From Pedobacter cryoconitis (lineage in GTDB: Bacteria; Bacteroidota; Bacteroidia; Sphingobacteriales; Sphingobacteriaceae): a stretch of DNA of 64,000 nucleotides. The notes under the pieces were generated by a model. The model did not search any database, was not told where the DNA came from, and saw only the letters and a program-made list of their open reading frames with translations. Position numbers and translations under genes: made by a program. Within the stretch, counting starts at the first letter, position 1. Every line of letters begins with the position of its first letter. This document shows, piece by piece, positions 1 to 9,684 of this stretch. Location of the stretch: contig NZ_CP014504.1 in NCBI RefSeq assembly GCF_001590605.1, positions 5,886,540-5,950,539 on the forward strand. Direction: 5' to 3'.

Positions 1-435
1 GCTCCGGTAGCACAGGGTGACGGCCCCAAATGGGTTCCTGGGCAAAATCCGGAGGTTTCGCAATTTAGTGTATATGGAAGCGGGCATGTCGGGATTTTTG
101 GCAGCATCGTCAAAGAGACAGAAGTGAAAGGTATTTTAGGTTTGGATTTACTGGCTACCGACTTCTTTAAACAAGATGCCTATCCAACACATTTATTTTA
201 TAATCCTTACCCTGCACCTAAAAACATTTCGTTCAAAGTTGCCCAGACGAAATCAGATGTTTACGATCTGGTAGCTCAACGCTATGTGGCCCGCAATGTG
301 TCTAAGGCTGTTAATATTACTATTCCAGCACTAAAATCAATTGTTTTGGTGAGTATTCCTGCTCAGGGTAAAATGCAGGTTCAAAATAAATGTTTAACTA
401 TAAACGGAGTAATCGTTGATTACAATTACAAATAA
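1..435 (+). CDS. 3' end of an unrecognised, possibly carbohydrate-related protein
   Basis: The reading frame is open from the first base to the stop at 435, so the 5' part lies outside the window. The visible 144 residues begin APVAQGDGPKWVPG and end NGVIVDYNYK. A Gly-rich stretch (YGSGHVGIFG) precedes LDLLATDFF and YPTHLFYNPY, followed by alternating short hydrophobic strands that look like a beta-sandwich tail. I do not recognise the family. The GTG at 124 is an internal codon, not a start. A terminator follows directly, so the gene ends its own transcription unit ahead of the sigma-factor gene. Confidence 0.6.
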   Translation, partial: APVAQGDGPKWVPGQNPEVSQFSVYGSGHVGIFGSIVKETEVKGILGLDLLATDFFKQDAYPTHLFYNPYPAPKNISFKVAQTKSDVYDLVAQRYVARNVSKAVNITIPALKSIVLVSIPAQGKMQVQNKCLTINGVIVDYNYK

Positions 436-452
436 TTTTCATTTTCTGATTA

Positions 453-499
453 AAAAAAGAGAATGTATCATTATTGAAAAGATGAACATCCTCTTTTTT
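453..499 (+). terminator. Rho-independent terminator after the partial gene
   Basis: The arms AAAAAAGAG and CTCTTTTTT pair, and ATGT/ACAT continue the stem after one mismatch. The stem ends in a run of T, 17 bases after the stop codon. Confidence 0.6.
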
Positions 500-707
500 G
501 TTTTCATGGATTTTTCTCATTAAGATTTAACATTGTAAAATTAGCCTCTTCTTAAGCCCTCGTCATCTGAGACCATCCATCAGAATTGCTTAAACTTAAT
601 TTTCAGGGTATAGCTGGCAAAGCATAAAAATCGTTTTCTTTGAAAAAGGCTCAGAAATATAATTTACGACTTTCTTTTCTTAATAAAATGAATAACTTGT
701 ATGCTTT

Positions 708-1286
708 ATGGCCAAATATAATGACCTTACTGACAGTGAATTGATTCTTTTGTTAAACGAGGATAATAATGCTGCGTTTAAGGAGATTTATCTCCGGTAC
801 GATAAACTTTTGTACTTGTATGCTTATAAAAAGTTGAGAAACAAAGAAGAGGCTAAAGATGTTGTTCAGGATGTTTTTACCTGGCTTTTAAATCACCGCC
901 AGGACATTCATTTAAAAGTGAGCTTATCCGCATACCTATATAAAGCAGTACTTCATAAAATATTTGATATTTTCAAACATAAAGGGATCATTAAAAGATA
1001 TGCCGAAAGCGGGGAGCATTATATTGAACTCGAGTCTGTCGAAACAGATTACCTGATCCGGGAAAAGGATATTTCTAGTTTAATAGCACAGGAAATTGCC
1101 GCAATGCCGCCTAAAATGAGAGAGATCTATATTTTAAAAAGAAAGAACTATTTAAGTACCAAAGAAATTGCCTTGCAATTGGGCGTCTCCGAACATACCG
1201 TATCCACACAACTTAAGAGAGCAATGAAACATCTCCGGATAAAACTAGGGTTGGTAGCTTATCTTTTGTGGATCTTAAAAATATAG
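708..1286 (+). CDS. ECF RNA polymerase sigma factor (FecI-like, Bacteroidota type)
   Basis: This 192-residue protein has sigma-70 region 2 at about residues 25-90 (YAYKKLRNKEEAKDVVQDVF) and region 4 at about 125-175 (MPPKMREIY, then the helix-turn-helix STKEIALQLGVSEHTVSTQL). This is the normal size for an ECF sigma factor without region 3. In Bacteroidota such factors are paired with a FecR anti-sigma factor and a SusC receptor with an STN domain. All three lie in this order here, so it should direct transcription of the SusC/SusD operon downstream when glycan is bound at the outer membrane. The C-terminus is slightly extended and hydrophobic (GLVAYLLWILKI). Confidence 0.93.
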   Translation: MAKYNDLTDSELILLLNEDNNAAFKEIYLRYDKLLYLYAYKKLRNKEEAKDVVQDVFTWLLNHRQDIHLKVSLSAYLYKAVLHKIFDIFKHKGIIKRYAESGEHYIELESVETDYLIREKDISSLIAQEIAAMPPKMREIYILKRKNYLSTKEIALQLGVSEHTVSTQLKRAMKHLRIKLGLVAYLLWILKI

Positions 1287-1402
1287 ATTTAAATTATTAA
1301 TCTGTATATCAGTTTGTTATATTTTTATTTTTAATAGCTGTACCTAATTCATCTTGCTAAATCGTCTTTAATCTTGTTGGGCAGTAACAGGAAAGAATTC
1401 AA

Positions 1403-2530
1403 ATGAAGAAAGATGTAAAAGAAGTATTGGATAAGATAAGTTCGGGCAATTATAATCCGGAGGAAGAAGCTATTGCCAAACTTTGGTTGCACCAACTTCA
1501 CCAGCATGATGAAGCTGGTCTTTCGGAACAAGAACTTCATGAAGTAAGTGACCAGATGTGGTCATCACTGGAGCGAAATAAAAAACAATCCTTACCTCAT
1601 AAATATCGGAAATCAGTGGTTTATATGGCCGCAGCGGCATCTTTAGCTTTGATCATTAGTGTTGGCCTGTATTTTAATCAGCAGCGGCCGTTAGCTAAAT
1701 CAATCCAGCCTGAAGCCTATACAAATGATATCCCTGCAGGGAGTAATAAAGCCTATCTGACATTGGCCAATGGGAAGAAACTTGCATTGACAAGTTCAGC
1801 TAATGGGACACTCGCAGAAGAAGCAGGAATAAAGATTACTAAAACTGCAGATGGGCAACTAGTTTACACCGTTGCCAATCAGGGTGGGAAGAAGGCTGCA
1901 GGTTACAATAGCATTGAAACACCCCGTGGAGGACAGTACCAGTTGAATTTGCCTGATGGTACCAAAATCTGGCTTAACTCAGCTTCTTCCTTGAAGTATC
2001 CAGTTTCTTTTGCGGCTTTAAAAGAACGCAGAGTTGAATTAAGCGGCGAGGCCTATTTTGAAGTTGCCAAAGATAAAATACACCCTTTTATTGTGAAAAG
2101 CGGAAGGCAGCAGATTCAAGTCTTAGGGACTCACTTTGATGTGAATGCCTATCCTGATGAACAGCTGATTAAAACCACGCTGTTAGAAGGCTCTGTAAAG
2201 TTAAATGAACAAGTTGTTTTAAAACCAGGTGAACAATCTTTGCTGACGGGAGAAAAATTCAGTGTGAAAGAAGTGAATGTTAACGATGCCATTGACTGGA
2301 AAAATGGAGAATTTGTGTTTACAAATGAATCCTTAACCAGCATTCTGAAGAAAGTTTCACGATGGTATGACGTAGAGATCAAATACATACATAACCCGGT
2401 AAACATGCCCACATTTACGGGCTCCGTTTCCCGATCTGAAAATATATCAGGTGTTTTAAAAATGTTGGAAGAGACGAGTAATGTGCGCTTCTCTATTGAA
2501 GGAAGACAAATCAATGTAATCACCAGATAA
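1403..2530 (+). CDS. FecR family anti-sigma factor
   Basis: This 375-residue inner-membrane protein has an N-terminal cytoplasmic part (1-70) expected to hold the sigma factor, one membrane segment (about 72-91, VVYMAAAASLALIISVGLY), and a periplasmic FecR domain. The FecR signature is clear: ETPRGGQYQLNLPDGTKIWL, then LSGEAYFEVA, PFIVKSG and VLGTHFDVNAY. The C-terminal domain (about 290-375, FTNESLTSILKKVSRWYDV) is the STN-like segment common in Bacteroidota FecR proteins. It follows the sigma gene by 116 bases and precedes susC, completing a trans-envelope signalling set. Confidence 0.93.
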   Translation: MKKDVKEVLDKISSGNYNPEEEAIAKLWLHQLHQHDEAGLSEQELHEVSDQMWSSLERNKKQSLPHKYRKSVVYMAAAASLALIISVGLYFNQQRPLAKSIQPEAYTNDIPAGSNKAYLTLANGKKLALTSSANGTLAEEAGIKITKTADGQLVYTVANQGGKKAAGYNSIETPRGGQYQLNLPDGTKIWLNSASSLKYPVSFAALKERRVELSGEAYFEVAKDKIHPFIVKSGRQQIQVLGTHFDVNAYPDEQLIKTTLLEGSVKLNEQVVLKPGEQSLLTGEKFSVKEVNVNDAIDWKNGEFVFTNESLTSILKKVSRWYDVEIKYIHNPVNMPTFTGSVSRSENISGVLKMLEETSNVRFSIEGRQINVITR

Positions 2531-2649
2531 ATAGACTAAAAGAGGATCTGACCAATCCGGTAACCACCTAACCAACCTATCAACTAAACCAAAACAAAAT
2601 GAAAAGAATCAAGGGAAAAGCAAGTTAATAAACCGGTTTTTAAGAGAAA

Positions 2650-2679
2650 GCCATGAAAGTGTATCAGCACTTCCATGGC
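2650..2679 (+). other. Stem-loop between fecR and susC
   Basis: GCCATGAAAGTG and CACTTCCATGGC form a 12-bp stem with one mismatch around a 6-base loop. There is no T-run, so this is more likely an mRNA processing or stabilising element in the susC leader than a terminator. Confidence 0.4.
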
Positions 2680-2747
2680 AAAGATCTGAGTTAACCCAAA
2701 AAACAAAATTGAGATCCGTTCATGTATTAACCCAAGCTTACGAAAGT

Positions 2748-5700
2748 ATGAAATTAAATGCTTTTAACCTAGGTATGCTACGCATATGGCTATATCCTAA
2801 ACTTTTATTTATCCTGAAATTTGTTATTCAGCAAGCCTTAACAAAGAATAAAAGAAAATTACTAATGAGAATTAACCTGATTGTCGCCATCCTTATAACC
2901 TGCTTATTGCAAGTTAGTGCGGCCGGTTTTGCACAACGGATCAGTTATACAAAACAGAATACTACGCTTCAGCAGGTTTTTTTGGAGATCAAAAAACAAG
3001 CAGGATTCAGAGTTTTGTATTCTGACCAAAATGTAAATGGTCAGTTGAAAATTAATGTGGATTTTAAGAATTCAGCACTTGATCAGGTGATGGAAATCTT
3101 ATTGAAAGGCCAGAATTTAACTTATAAAATCGAGCGGAAAACAATACTGATTAAGGCGAAATCCATTATCCCCGTATTGCCAGAAATTATAATTAAAGAT
3201 GTTGATGTAAAAGGAAAGGTCATAGATAAAGATGGGCGTCCTCTACCTGGTGCATCGGTTAGCGTAAAGGGACAAAAAAGAATAGTTAGTACTGACACAG
3301 AAGGAGGCTTCCTGTTAAAAGGAGTTAATGAATATGCAATATTGACCGTCTCTTTTATTGGATATCTGAGTAAAGAGGTAAAGATAATTCCAGGGCAGCT
3401 TCTCCATATTATCCTGGATGAAGATGTTAGTCAGCTGAACAATGTAATTGTAGTGGGCTATGATTCTAAGAAGCAAAGTGAACTTACCAGTGCTGTATCA
3501 GTCGTTTCTTCAGAAAAATTAAAGGATGTAACTTCCAATAATATCGGGGCAATGTTGCAGGGAAAAGTTGCTGGCTTGCAAGTGATCAATAGCTCAGGTG
3601 CGCCAGGATCTGCTCCTGAAATCAGGCTTCGGGGTGTCTCTTCTGTAAATGCCAGCCAAAGCCCTCTGGTGGTGGTAGATGGGATTATTGGTGGAAATTA
3701 TGACCCCAACGATGTAGAAAGTATCACAGTCCTTAAAGATGCAGGTGCCACTGCCTTATATGGTTCACAAGCAAATGCAGGCGTGATTATCGTTACCACA
3801 AAAAGTGCAAAGACTGACAAGATTAATTTTGAGGTTAAAATTTCTTCAGGATTTAAGACACCAGACTTTGGAAAAACGAATTTGATGAACAGTAATGAAC
3901 TTTATGATCATCAAATGGAGTTTTACCGGGACTATATTGTCGGGGCTCCAGACAATTCTTACAAAATAGATTTAACCAGGTTCTATCAGGAGCGGCCATT
4001 GAGTTTAAGGAACCAGGATTATGATTGGTCGAATGAATCCTTTAAACCAGCTCCTATAAACAGCGTTTATCTATCTGCAAGTGGCAGGACAGAAAAGAAC
4101 AGTTATTACATTGGCGCTTCCTATTATAAAGAAAAGGGAACCTTTCTGAACACAGATTTTCAAAGGATAAATCTAAGAGCAAATTCAACTTATAATTTTT
4201 CAAAAAACCTCAGTATCACTAATAATATAAACATTAGTGCACAAAACGGGCACAGTTATGATTACAATGATGTTTATTATGCCTTCCTGAATTTGCCATG
4301 GGACAATCCATACGATGAAAATGGATCACCACTATACGTAGACGGAAATTCTACTTTTAAATGGTGGTCAAGAGATAAAGTAAATCCTATTCATTCTGTT
4401 GAGAACTCTGATCATCCCACCAAAGGTTTTGATGTGAATTATGATTTCGCCGTAAATTATCATATTAACGATTGGCTGACATTCTCCAGTACAAACCGAG
4501 GCTCCGCAGCATTTAATAAAGTGGCAAATTACTATTCGCCACTCACTGCTGGTACTTACCATGGACAAGGATTTCTGAGTGAATTGAACACCTTTAATTA
4601 TGGCGGAATTTCAAATAATCTCTTGAAATTTAACTTCAGGCTATCAGACCATACCATCAGTGGTTTTGCAGGCGTAGCTTTAGAAGGATCACAGACTGAG
4701 CTTTCTGGTGGTTCAGGGAAAGGATTGCCTGCGGGATTAAAAGTATTGAATGTGGTTTCAAACGGTCAGCTGGTAACAGGATTAAATGATAAGAAATATC
4801 TTCAATCTATAATTTCTCAAGTCAATTATAATTATAAAAGCCGCTACTTTTTAACCGCCTCCTTTCGTGTAGATGGTTCTTCAGCTTTTCCTAAAGCAAA
4901 CCGGTATGCATCTTTTCCTGCCTTATCTGGAAGCTGGCTGATCAGTAATGAAGATTTTATGCAGGGTCATAGTGCAATTGATAATTTGAAATTAAGATTT
5001 AGTTATGGTGTTACAGGTACACAGGATATTGGTTCTTCCAGATACCTTGGCTTGTATTCTTTAACCACCCAGTACAACGGCTTAATCGGGGCAGTACCTT
5101 TTCAGCTGGCAAACCCGCTGCTAACCTGGGAAAGTAAGCACCAGCTTAATGCGGGTATTGATATTGGCTTGTTCAAAAGAGTGAACCTGACTATAGATGC
5201 CTATCGGAACAATACTAAAAATCTTTTATTGCAGGTTTCTCAGCCCCTTTCTGTTGGTTTTGAAACGAGATGGGAGAATTCGGGAAATGTAATTAACCGG
5301 GGAATAGAACTTGGTCTGAATACCATCAATATTAAAACCAGGGACTTTGAGTGGGCAACAGATTTTACCATCAACTTTAATGACAATAAGTTGTATGGTT
5401 TGCCATCAGATATTGTTAAGACAGGCTCCTGGAATATCTCACAGCTCTACAGTAATGGAGGGAATCTTTATGAATTCTATATGCCTAAATGGCTTGGTGT
5501 AGACAGCCAGACCGGAGCGCCGGTATGGGAAAAGATCATTAATGATGCAGATGGGAAAGCTATAGGGAGCGAGCGGACGATGAATTATTCGGAGGCCACC
5601 ACACAAAAAGTTGGAAGTGCACTTCCAAAATATCAGGGTGGATTTAACAATAGTTTTAAATACAAAAATTTCAATCTGCGGATAAGTACTTATTTCAATT

Positions 5701-6131
5701 ATGGTAATAAAGTATTTAGCAATAACCTGCGTTTTATGATGAACGATGGACATGAGCCATATTATAACCAGATACAGATGCCATCGGGATCAAAAGTATG
5801 GAGTTTCCCTGGCGATACAGAAGCCACAGAACCAAGTCCTCAGAATTCAGCAAATTCTACTGAAACCTCCACCCGGTATTTGAAAAATGGAAGCTATCTG
5901 ACCATCAGGAATATTGCTTTGAATTATACTTTGCCTCAGACCTTTGCGAAGAAATTAAATATGGAGCGGATTACTGTTGGTTTAACAGCAGATAATGTGG
6001 CCACCTTTTCAAACTTCTTGGGTCAGGATCCTCAAACTACCATTACGCCTGGGAATGCAACACCAGGAGTATCTGACTTTAAATATCCGAATAACAGGCA
6101 ATACTTGTTCACTGTCAATTTTAATTTTTAA
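2748..6131 (+). CDS. SusC/RagA TonB-linked outer-membrane receptor with STN domain
   Basis: From the ATG at 2748 the protein has 1127 residues. A TTG at 2709 and an ATG at 2865 are other in-frame starts. The signal peptide core is INLIVAILITCLLQVSAAGF ending before AQ. Then come an STN domain (LQQVFLEIKKQAGFRVLYSD), a CarboxypepD_reg-like domain (VKGKVIDKDGRPLPGASVSV), the plug (VGYDSKKQSELTSAV to SPLVVVDG), and a long beta-barrel ending in phenylalanine (FTVNFNF). It imports oligosaccharides through the outer membrane with SusD and TonB energy. The STN domain signals to the FecR/sigma pair upstream. The stop lies 4 bases before the susD start, so the two are co-translated. Confidence 0.95.
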   Translation: MKLNAFNLGMLRIWLYPKLLFILKFVIQQALTKNKRKLLMRINLIVAILITCLLQVSAAGFAQRISYTKQNTTLQQVFLEIKKQAGFRVLYSDQNVNGQLKINVDFKNSALDQVMEILLKGQNLTYKIERKTILIKAKSIIPVLPEIIIKDVDVKGKVIDKDGRPLPGASVSVKGQKRIVSTDTEGGFLLKGVNEYAILTVSFIGYLSKEVKIIPGQLLHIILDEDVSQLNNVIVVGYDSKKQSELTSAVSVVSSEKLKDVTSNNIGAMLQGKVAGLQVINSSGAPGSAPEIRLRGVSSVNASQSPLVVVDGIIGGNYDPNDVESITVLKDAGATALYGSQANAGVIIVTTKSAKTDKINFEVKISSGFKTPDFGKTNLMNSNELYDHQMEFYRDYIVGAPDNSYKIDLTRFYQERPLSLRNQDYDWSNESFKPAPINSVYLSASGRTEKNSYYIGASYYKEKGTFLNTDFQRINLRANSTYNFSKNLSITNNINISAQNGHSYDYNDVYYAFLNLPWDNPYDENGSPLYVDGNSTFKWWSRDKVNPIHSVENSDHPTKGFDVNYDFAVNYHINDWLTFSSTNRGSAAFNKVANYYSPLTAGTYHGQGFLSELNTFNYGGISNNLLKFNFRLSDHTISGFAGVALEGSQTELSGGSGKGLPAGLKVLNVVSNGQLVTGLNDKKYLQSIISQVNYNYKSRYFLTASFRVDGSSAFPKANRYASFPALSGSWLISNEDFMQGHSAIDNLKLRFSYGVTGTQDIGSSRYLGLYSLTTQYNGLIGAVPFQLANPLLTWESKHQLNAGIDIGLFKRVNLTIDAYRNNTKNLLLQVSQPLSVGFETRWENSGNVINRGIELGLNTINIKTRDFEWATDFTINFNDNKLYGLPSDIVKTGSWNISQLYSNGGNLYEFYMPKWLGVDSQTGAPVWEKIINDADGKAIGSERTMNYSEATTQKVGSALPKYQGGFNNSFKYKNFNLRISTYFNYGNKVFSNNLRFMMNDGHEPYYNQIQMPSGSKVWSFPGDTEATEPSPQNSANSTETSTRYLKNGSYLTIRNIALNYTLPQTFAKKLNMERITVGLTADNVATFSNFLGQDPQTTITPGNATPGVSDFKYPNNRQYLFTVNFNF

Positions 6132-6135
6132 GAAG

Positions 6136-7644
6136 ATGAAGAAAATTATATTTATTCTATTTTTTATTGCAGTAAGCAGTTGTAAAAATGCGGAGGTATC
6201 CCCAAGCGATGCGATTAATACAACAGATCTGGTGACCACAGAAGAAGGCTTAACCAATGCCTTAAACGGAGCATATGCTTTATTTAAAGATCATATAACT
6301 TTTAATGGTATCGTAGACCAGAACAATATGTATCTCCGTCAGTTCTATCAGTTATCTGATTTTGCAAGTGATGATATTGTTTGCGGACAGGTTACTGAGG
6401 ATCCTTTATTTTACAGTTTCAATCTTTTACATTCTCCCGGTCAAAGTAATACCCGTTATTTCTGGTATGTGTCTTACAAGATTATAACCGGGGTCAATAC
6501 TATAATTGATGCAGTAGAGAAATCTGGTAAGAATGATGTTAAAACACAGCAGCTGCTTGGAGAGTGTTATTTTCTGAGGGCTTATTGTCATTTTAACTTA
6601 GTCCGCCTGTTTGGTAAGCCTTATGCCGTTGATCCTGGTTCGCCCGGTATTATTCTCCGCACTTCGCTAACGGATGAGGCAAAAAAGGCCCGCTCTACAG
6701 TAGCTGAAGTTTATGATGCAGTCATTGCCGATGCAGAAAAAGGAGCTTCACTGATGAGTCTTTCCAGAGGCGTTCAATATGCTTCCAAAGAAGCAGCATG
6801 GGCACTTTTATCCAGAGTGAACCTTTATAAAGAAGATCATGCTAAAACCATTGACTATTCAAACAAAGTAATTACTTCGAACCGTTTTAAACTGGAAACA
6901 AAAACTACTTATCCTGCTTTGTTTGCTAATGCAAAGGCTGGTAATGAAACTATCTTATGTGTAGCATTTACAGCTATTGATGACTATGGTAAATTCGGAT
7001 CTATAGCTTCTATGGTTTTTTCTGACGGTAATTCCGGATGGGGAGAAGAATACGCCTCTTCTTCACTGCGAAACCTGATGTCAAAGCATCCGGAAGATGT
7101 GAGGTGGTCTTATATAAAACCACTTAAAGATGGAGACGGAGCCGTTCAAAAGAAGAATGGGATTGAAGTCTATTATATCAGTAAATTTTCTTTTCAGGAT
7201 GGTTCCCCTAATCTAAGCTCTCCGATTTTATTCAGATTGAGTGAAATGTATTTAAACAGAGCAGAGGCAGAGGCGAAAACGGGAAATACAGCAGCAGCAC
7301 TGGATGATGTGGATCAAATTCGCGCTAACCGGGGTCTGGAAGCATCCCTTTACCATCAAGCACTTCCTTCTGGCTCAACGGCGATGGATGTGGTTCTGGA
7401 TGAAAAGAGAATAGAAATGGCTTTTGAAGGGCACCGTACATACGATGTATTCAGAAATAAACGAAAGATGAATAAAAGCTATTGGGGTTATCATATCCAG
7501 GGCTTAAAGGAAACAGATATAGAGCTCTCCAAAACCCCTGCGGGTTATCAAAATCTGGTTATAGACTATACCAATCCAAGAGTCATTTATTTTATTCCTG
7601 TAGACGAAGTACTTAGTAATCCAAAGGCTATTCAAAACCCATAA
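6136..7644 (+). CDS. SusD/RagB family glycan-binding lipoprotein
   Basis: The start at 6136 gives 502 residues with a lipoprotein signal (KKIIFILFFIAVSS, lipobox cysteine at 17). A longer frame from 5995 would overlap susC and lose the signal. SusD marks are the N-terminal TTEEGLTNALNGAYALF, the TPR-like GECYFLRAYCHFNLVRLFGK, and the C-terminal LSEMYLNRAEAEAK, LDDVDQIRANRGL and LDEKRIEMAFEGHRTYDVFR. It sits on the cell surface as a lid on the SusC barrel and captures the oligosaccharide. Later enzymes of the locus suggest a galactosamine-rich ligand. Confidence 0.95.
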   Translation: MKKIIFILFFIAVSSCKNAEVSPSDAINTTDLVTTEEGLTNALNGAYALFKDHITFNGIVDQNNMYLRQFYQLSDFASDDIVCGQVTEDPLFYSFNLLHSPGQSNTRYFWYVSYKIITGVNTIIDAVEKSGKNDVKTQQLLGECYFLRAYCHFNLVRLFGKPYAVDPGSPGIILRTSLTDEAKKARSTVAEVYDAVIADAEKGASLMSLSRGVQYASKEAAWALLSRVNLYKEDHAKTIDYSNKVITSNRFKLETKTTYPALFANAKAGNETILCVAFTAIDDYGKFGSIASMVFSDGNSGWGEEYASSSLRNLMSKHPEDVRWSYIKPLKDGDGAVQKKNGIEVYYISKFSFQDGSPNLSSPILFRLSEMYLNRAEAEAKTGNTAAALDDVDQIRANRGLEASLYHQALPSGSTAMDVVLDEKRIEMAFEGHRTYDVFRNKRKMNKSYWGYHIQGLKETDIELSKTPAGYQNLVIDYTNPRVIYFIPVDEVLSNPKAIQNP

Positions 7645-7655
7645 ATCATAAAGTG

Positions 7656-8510
7656 ATGAAAACTATACAAAAATTAGGTTTTATACTGATTCTGATGGGT
7701 TCGGTATGGAGTTCCTGCAAAAAAGATAAAAGTGAAAAATTTACCGATTTGTCTTATACATTGGAAGTAGATGGTAACCAGGTGAAATTTAAACCAGTAA
7801 CGACCGGCATATCCAGCTATAAATGGGATTTTGGAGATGGGCAATCTTCAACAGAAGTAAACCCTGTCCATATATATCCTGGGAAAGGAAAATATGTACC
7901 TACACTATATGCAACAGTTAATGGTCAGTCTGCAGAAGCTTCAACAGTGATCAGAATTGCGAAAGGCAGTCCTGTGAAATTAAATGATCAGACACTGGAT
8001 GATTGGAATACGGTTACTGCAAATGTCATTACTTCAGGTATTAAAGGTGGTGTTTTTAAAAAAGTGAAATATGACTACGATGGAAATTATATCTACATCT
8101 ATATGGAGATGGCTTCTAAAAAATCTAATGCTGATATTTTTGATTTTTATATAGATTCAGACAATAGTAGTGCTACAGGTCTGCTTGGTAGTTTTTCCGG
8201 AGGTGGTTATGACATTCTGTTAGAAGGACAGCTCCTCACTGCGAACATGGATATTTTTTATCATAGCGGTTCCCAAACCAGTTTTTCTTTCCTGCAACAG
8301 TCAATCACAGAGGCATATCAAATCGGGACAGTTGTAGAAGAGGGTGGGATATTGAAGTTTGAAATGCGGCTGGTACGTGGTAAGTTGAAAAATCTCACGG
8401 GTTCGGGGGCAAGAATAGGCATTATAGCAACCAAAAGTGATTGGTCTGTATCACTTGGGTACGCACCCGATGAAGGGCAACCTGGGTTTCTGCTGGAAAT
8501 GTTAGAGTAA
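7656..8510 (+). CDS. PKD-domain surface lipoprotein of the glycan locus
   Basis: This 284-residue lipoprotein (ATG 7656; a GTG at 7653 is also possible) has the signal FILILMGSVWSSC. A PKD domain at about residues 35-105 shows YKWDFGDGQSSTEVNPVHIY. The remaining 180 residues form a beta-rich domain (YDYDGNYIYIYMEMA, FDFYIDSDN) that I cannot name. It resembles domains used for surface glycan binding. The position straight after susD is where SusE/F-like surface glycan-binding proteins usually lie. That role is inferred from position and the PKD domain only. Confidence 0.8.
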   Translation: MKTIQKLGFILILMGSVWSSCKKDKSEKFTDLSYTLEVDGNQVKFKPVTTGISSYKWDFGDGQSSTEVNPVHIYPGKGKYVPTLYATVNGQSAEASTVIRIAKGSPVKLNDQTLDDWNTVTANVITSGIKGGVFKKVKYDYDGNYIYIYMEMASKKSNADIFDFYIDSDNSSATGLLGSFSGGGYDILLEGQLLTANMDIFYHSGSQTSFSFLQQSITEAYQIGTVVEEGGILKFEMRLVRGKLKNLTGSGARIGIIATKSDWSVSLGYAPDEGQPGFLLEMLE

Positions 8511-8545
8511 GTCCAATAAAAATATTTAAAAATAAACTTATATCG

Positions 8546-9661
8546 ATGAAAAATACAGATAATCAAACTGTAGCGGGGAGGCTTATGTCTTTAGACGTGA
8601 TGCGGGGAATGATCATGATCCTGCTATGCGCAGAAAGTTGTTTAGTCTTTGTGTCTTTAAAAAGGCTGCAAACGGGGACCGGACCATCTATCATTGATCA
8701 GCTTTTTCATCACCCATGGCATGGACTTCGTTTCTGGGATCTCGTACAGCCAGCATTTATGTTTATGGCAGGAGCAGCATTATATATATCCTACAGTAGA
8801 AAACTGGAAAAAGGGATTACATGGCAGGGCAATCTGAAGCATGTTTTAATCCGGAGTTTTAAACTCTTTCTTTTTGGTGTGGGGCTGCATTGTGTTTATG
8901 CGGGGAAACCTGTTTTTGAACTTTGGAACGTATTAACCCAACTTGCCTTTACCAGTATTGTTGCCTATCTCATCATTAACAGGACTCCGTTATTTCAGCT
9001 TTTGTTTTCCATAGTGCTGTTGATGATAACCGAAACTTTATACCGCTATATACAAGTGCCTGGGTTTGATCACCCTTTTATGGAGCATCATAATTTTGGA
9101 GCTTATGTCGATACCCTGCTTATGGGAAAAATAAACAGCGATGGCTGGGTTGCAATTAATGCTATTCCTACTGCCGCACATACTATTTGGGGCGTATTAG
9201 CTGGTAAACTCTTAATCTCAAAACAGTCGGCGGCAGAGAAAATCAAACTGTTGGTATTTGCAGGTATTCTCGGATTATTGATTGGTTTCGGAATGGATTT
9301 GATTGGTATTACACCGATCATCAAAAGAATCAGTACCAGTTCCTTTGTTTTCGCATCCGGAGGTTGGGTACTGCTTATGCTGGCAGCGATTTACTGGCTG
9401 GTGGATGTAAAGCAAAATATAAAATACGCCTGGGTTTTTACTGTAGTAGGGATGAATGCTATTTTCATTTATATCTTTTTTGAAACCGTTGGGCATGAAT
9501 GGCTCAATGGTGCTATTGGGATTTTTACTGGAGATATGCTGCATTTATTTTTCAATCTTCCTGTCAGTTTTGCGGGCTTGATCTCTGCTTTAGCCGTGTG
9601 GTTTGCAGAATGCTCACTCTGTTACTGGCTGTATAAAAACAAGATATTCTTTAAGCTATAA
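8546..9661 (+). CDS. HGSNAT-like / DUF5009 membrane acetyltransferase
   Basis: This 371-residue multi-pass membrane protein has about ten hydrophobic segments. The N-terminus carries MSLDVMRGMIMILL and the loop HHPWHGLRFWDLVQPAFMFM. These match the pattern of heparan-alpha-glucosaminide N-acetyltransferase relatives, in which a histidine in the H-WnGL-DLvfP motif carries the acetyl group across the membrane. Known HGSNAT moves acetyl from cytoplasmic acetyl-CoA to a terminal amino sugar on the other side. In this locus the obvious acceptor is terminal galactosamine in the periplasm. The family call is fairly sure; the substrate is inference. Confidence 0.75.
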   Translation: MKNTDNQTVAGRLMSLDVMRGMIMILLCAESCLVFVSLKRLQTGTGPSIIDQLFHHPWHGLRFWDLVQPAFMFMAGAALYISYSRKLEKGITWQGNLKHVLIRSFKLFLFGVGLHCVYAGKPVFELWNVLTQLAFTSIVAYLIINRTPLFQLLFSIVLLMITETLYRYIQVPGFDHPFMEHHNFGAYVDTLLMGKINSDGWVAINAIPTAAHTIWGVLAGKLLISKQSAAEKIKLLVFAGILGLLIGFGMDLIGITPIIKRISTSSFVFASGGWVLLMLAAIYWLVDVKQNIKYAWVFTVVGMNAIFIYIFFETVGHEWLNGAIGIFTGDMLHLFFNLPVSFAGLISALAVWFAECSLCYWLYKNKIFFKL

Positions 9662-9684
9662 ACTGAAATTTAACCTAAACCGAT

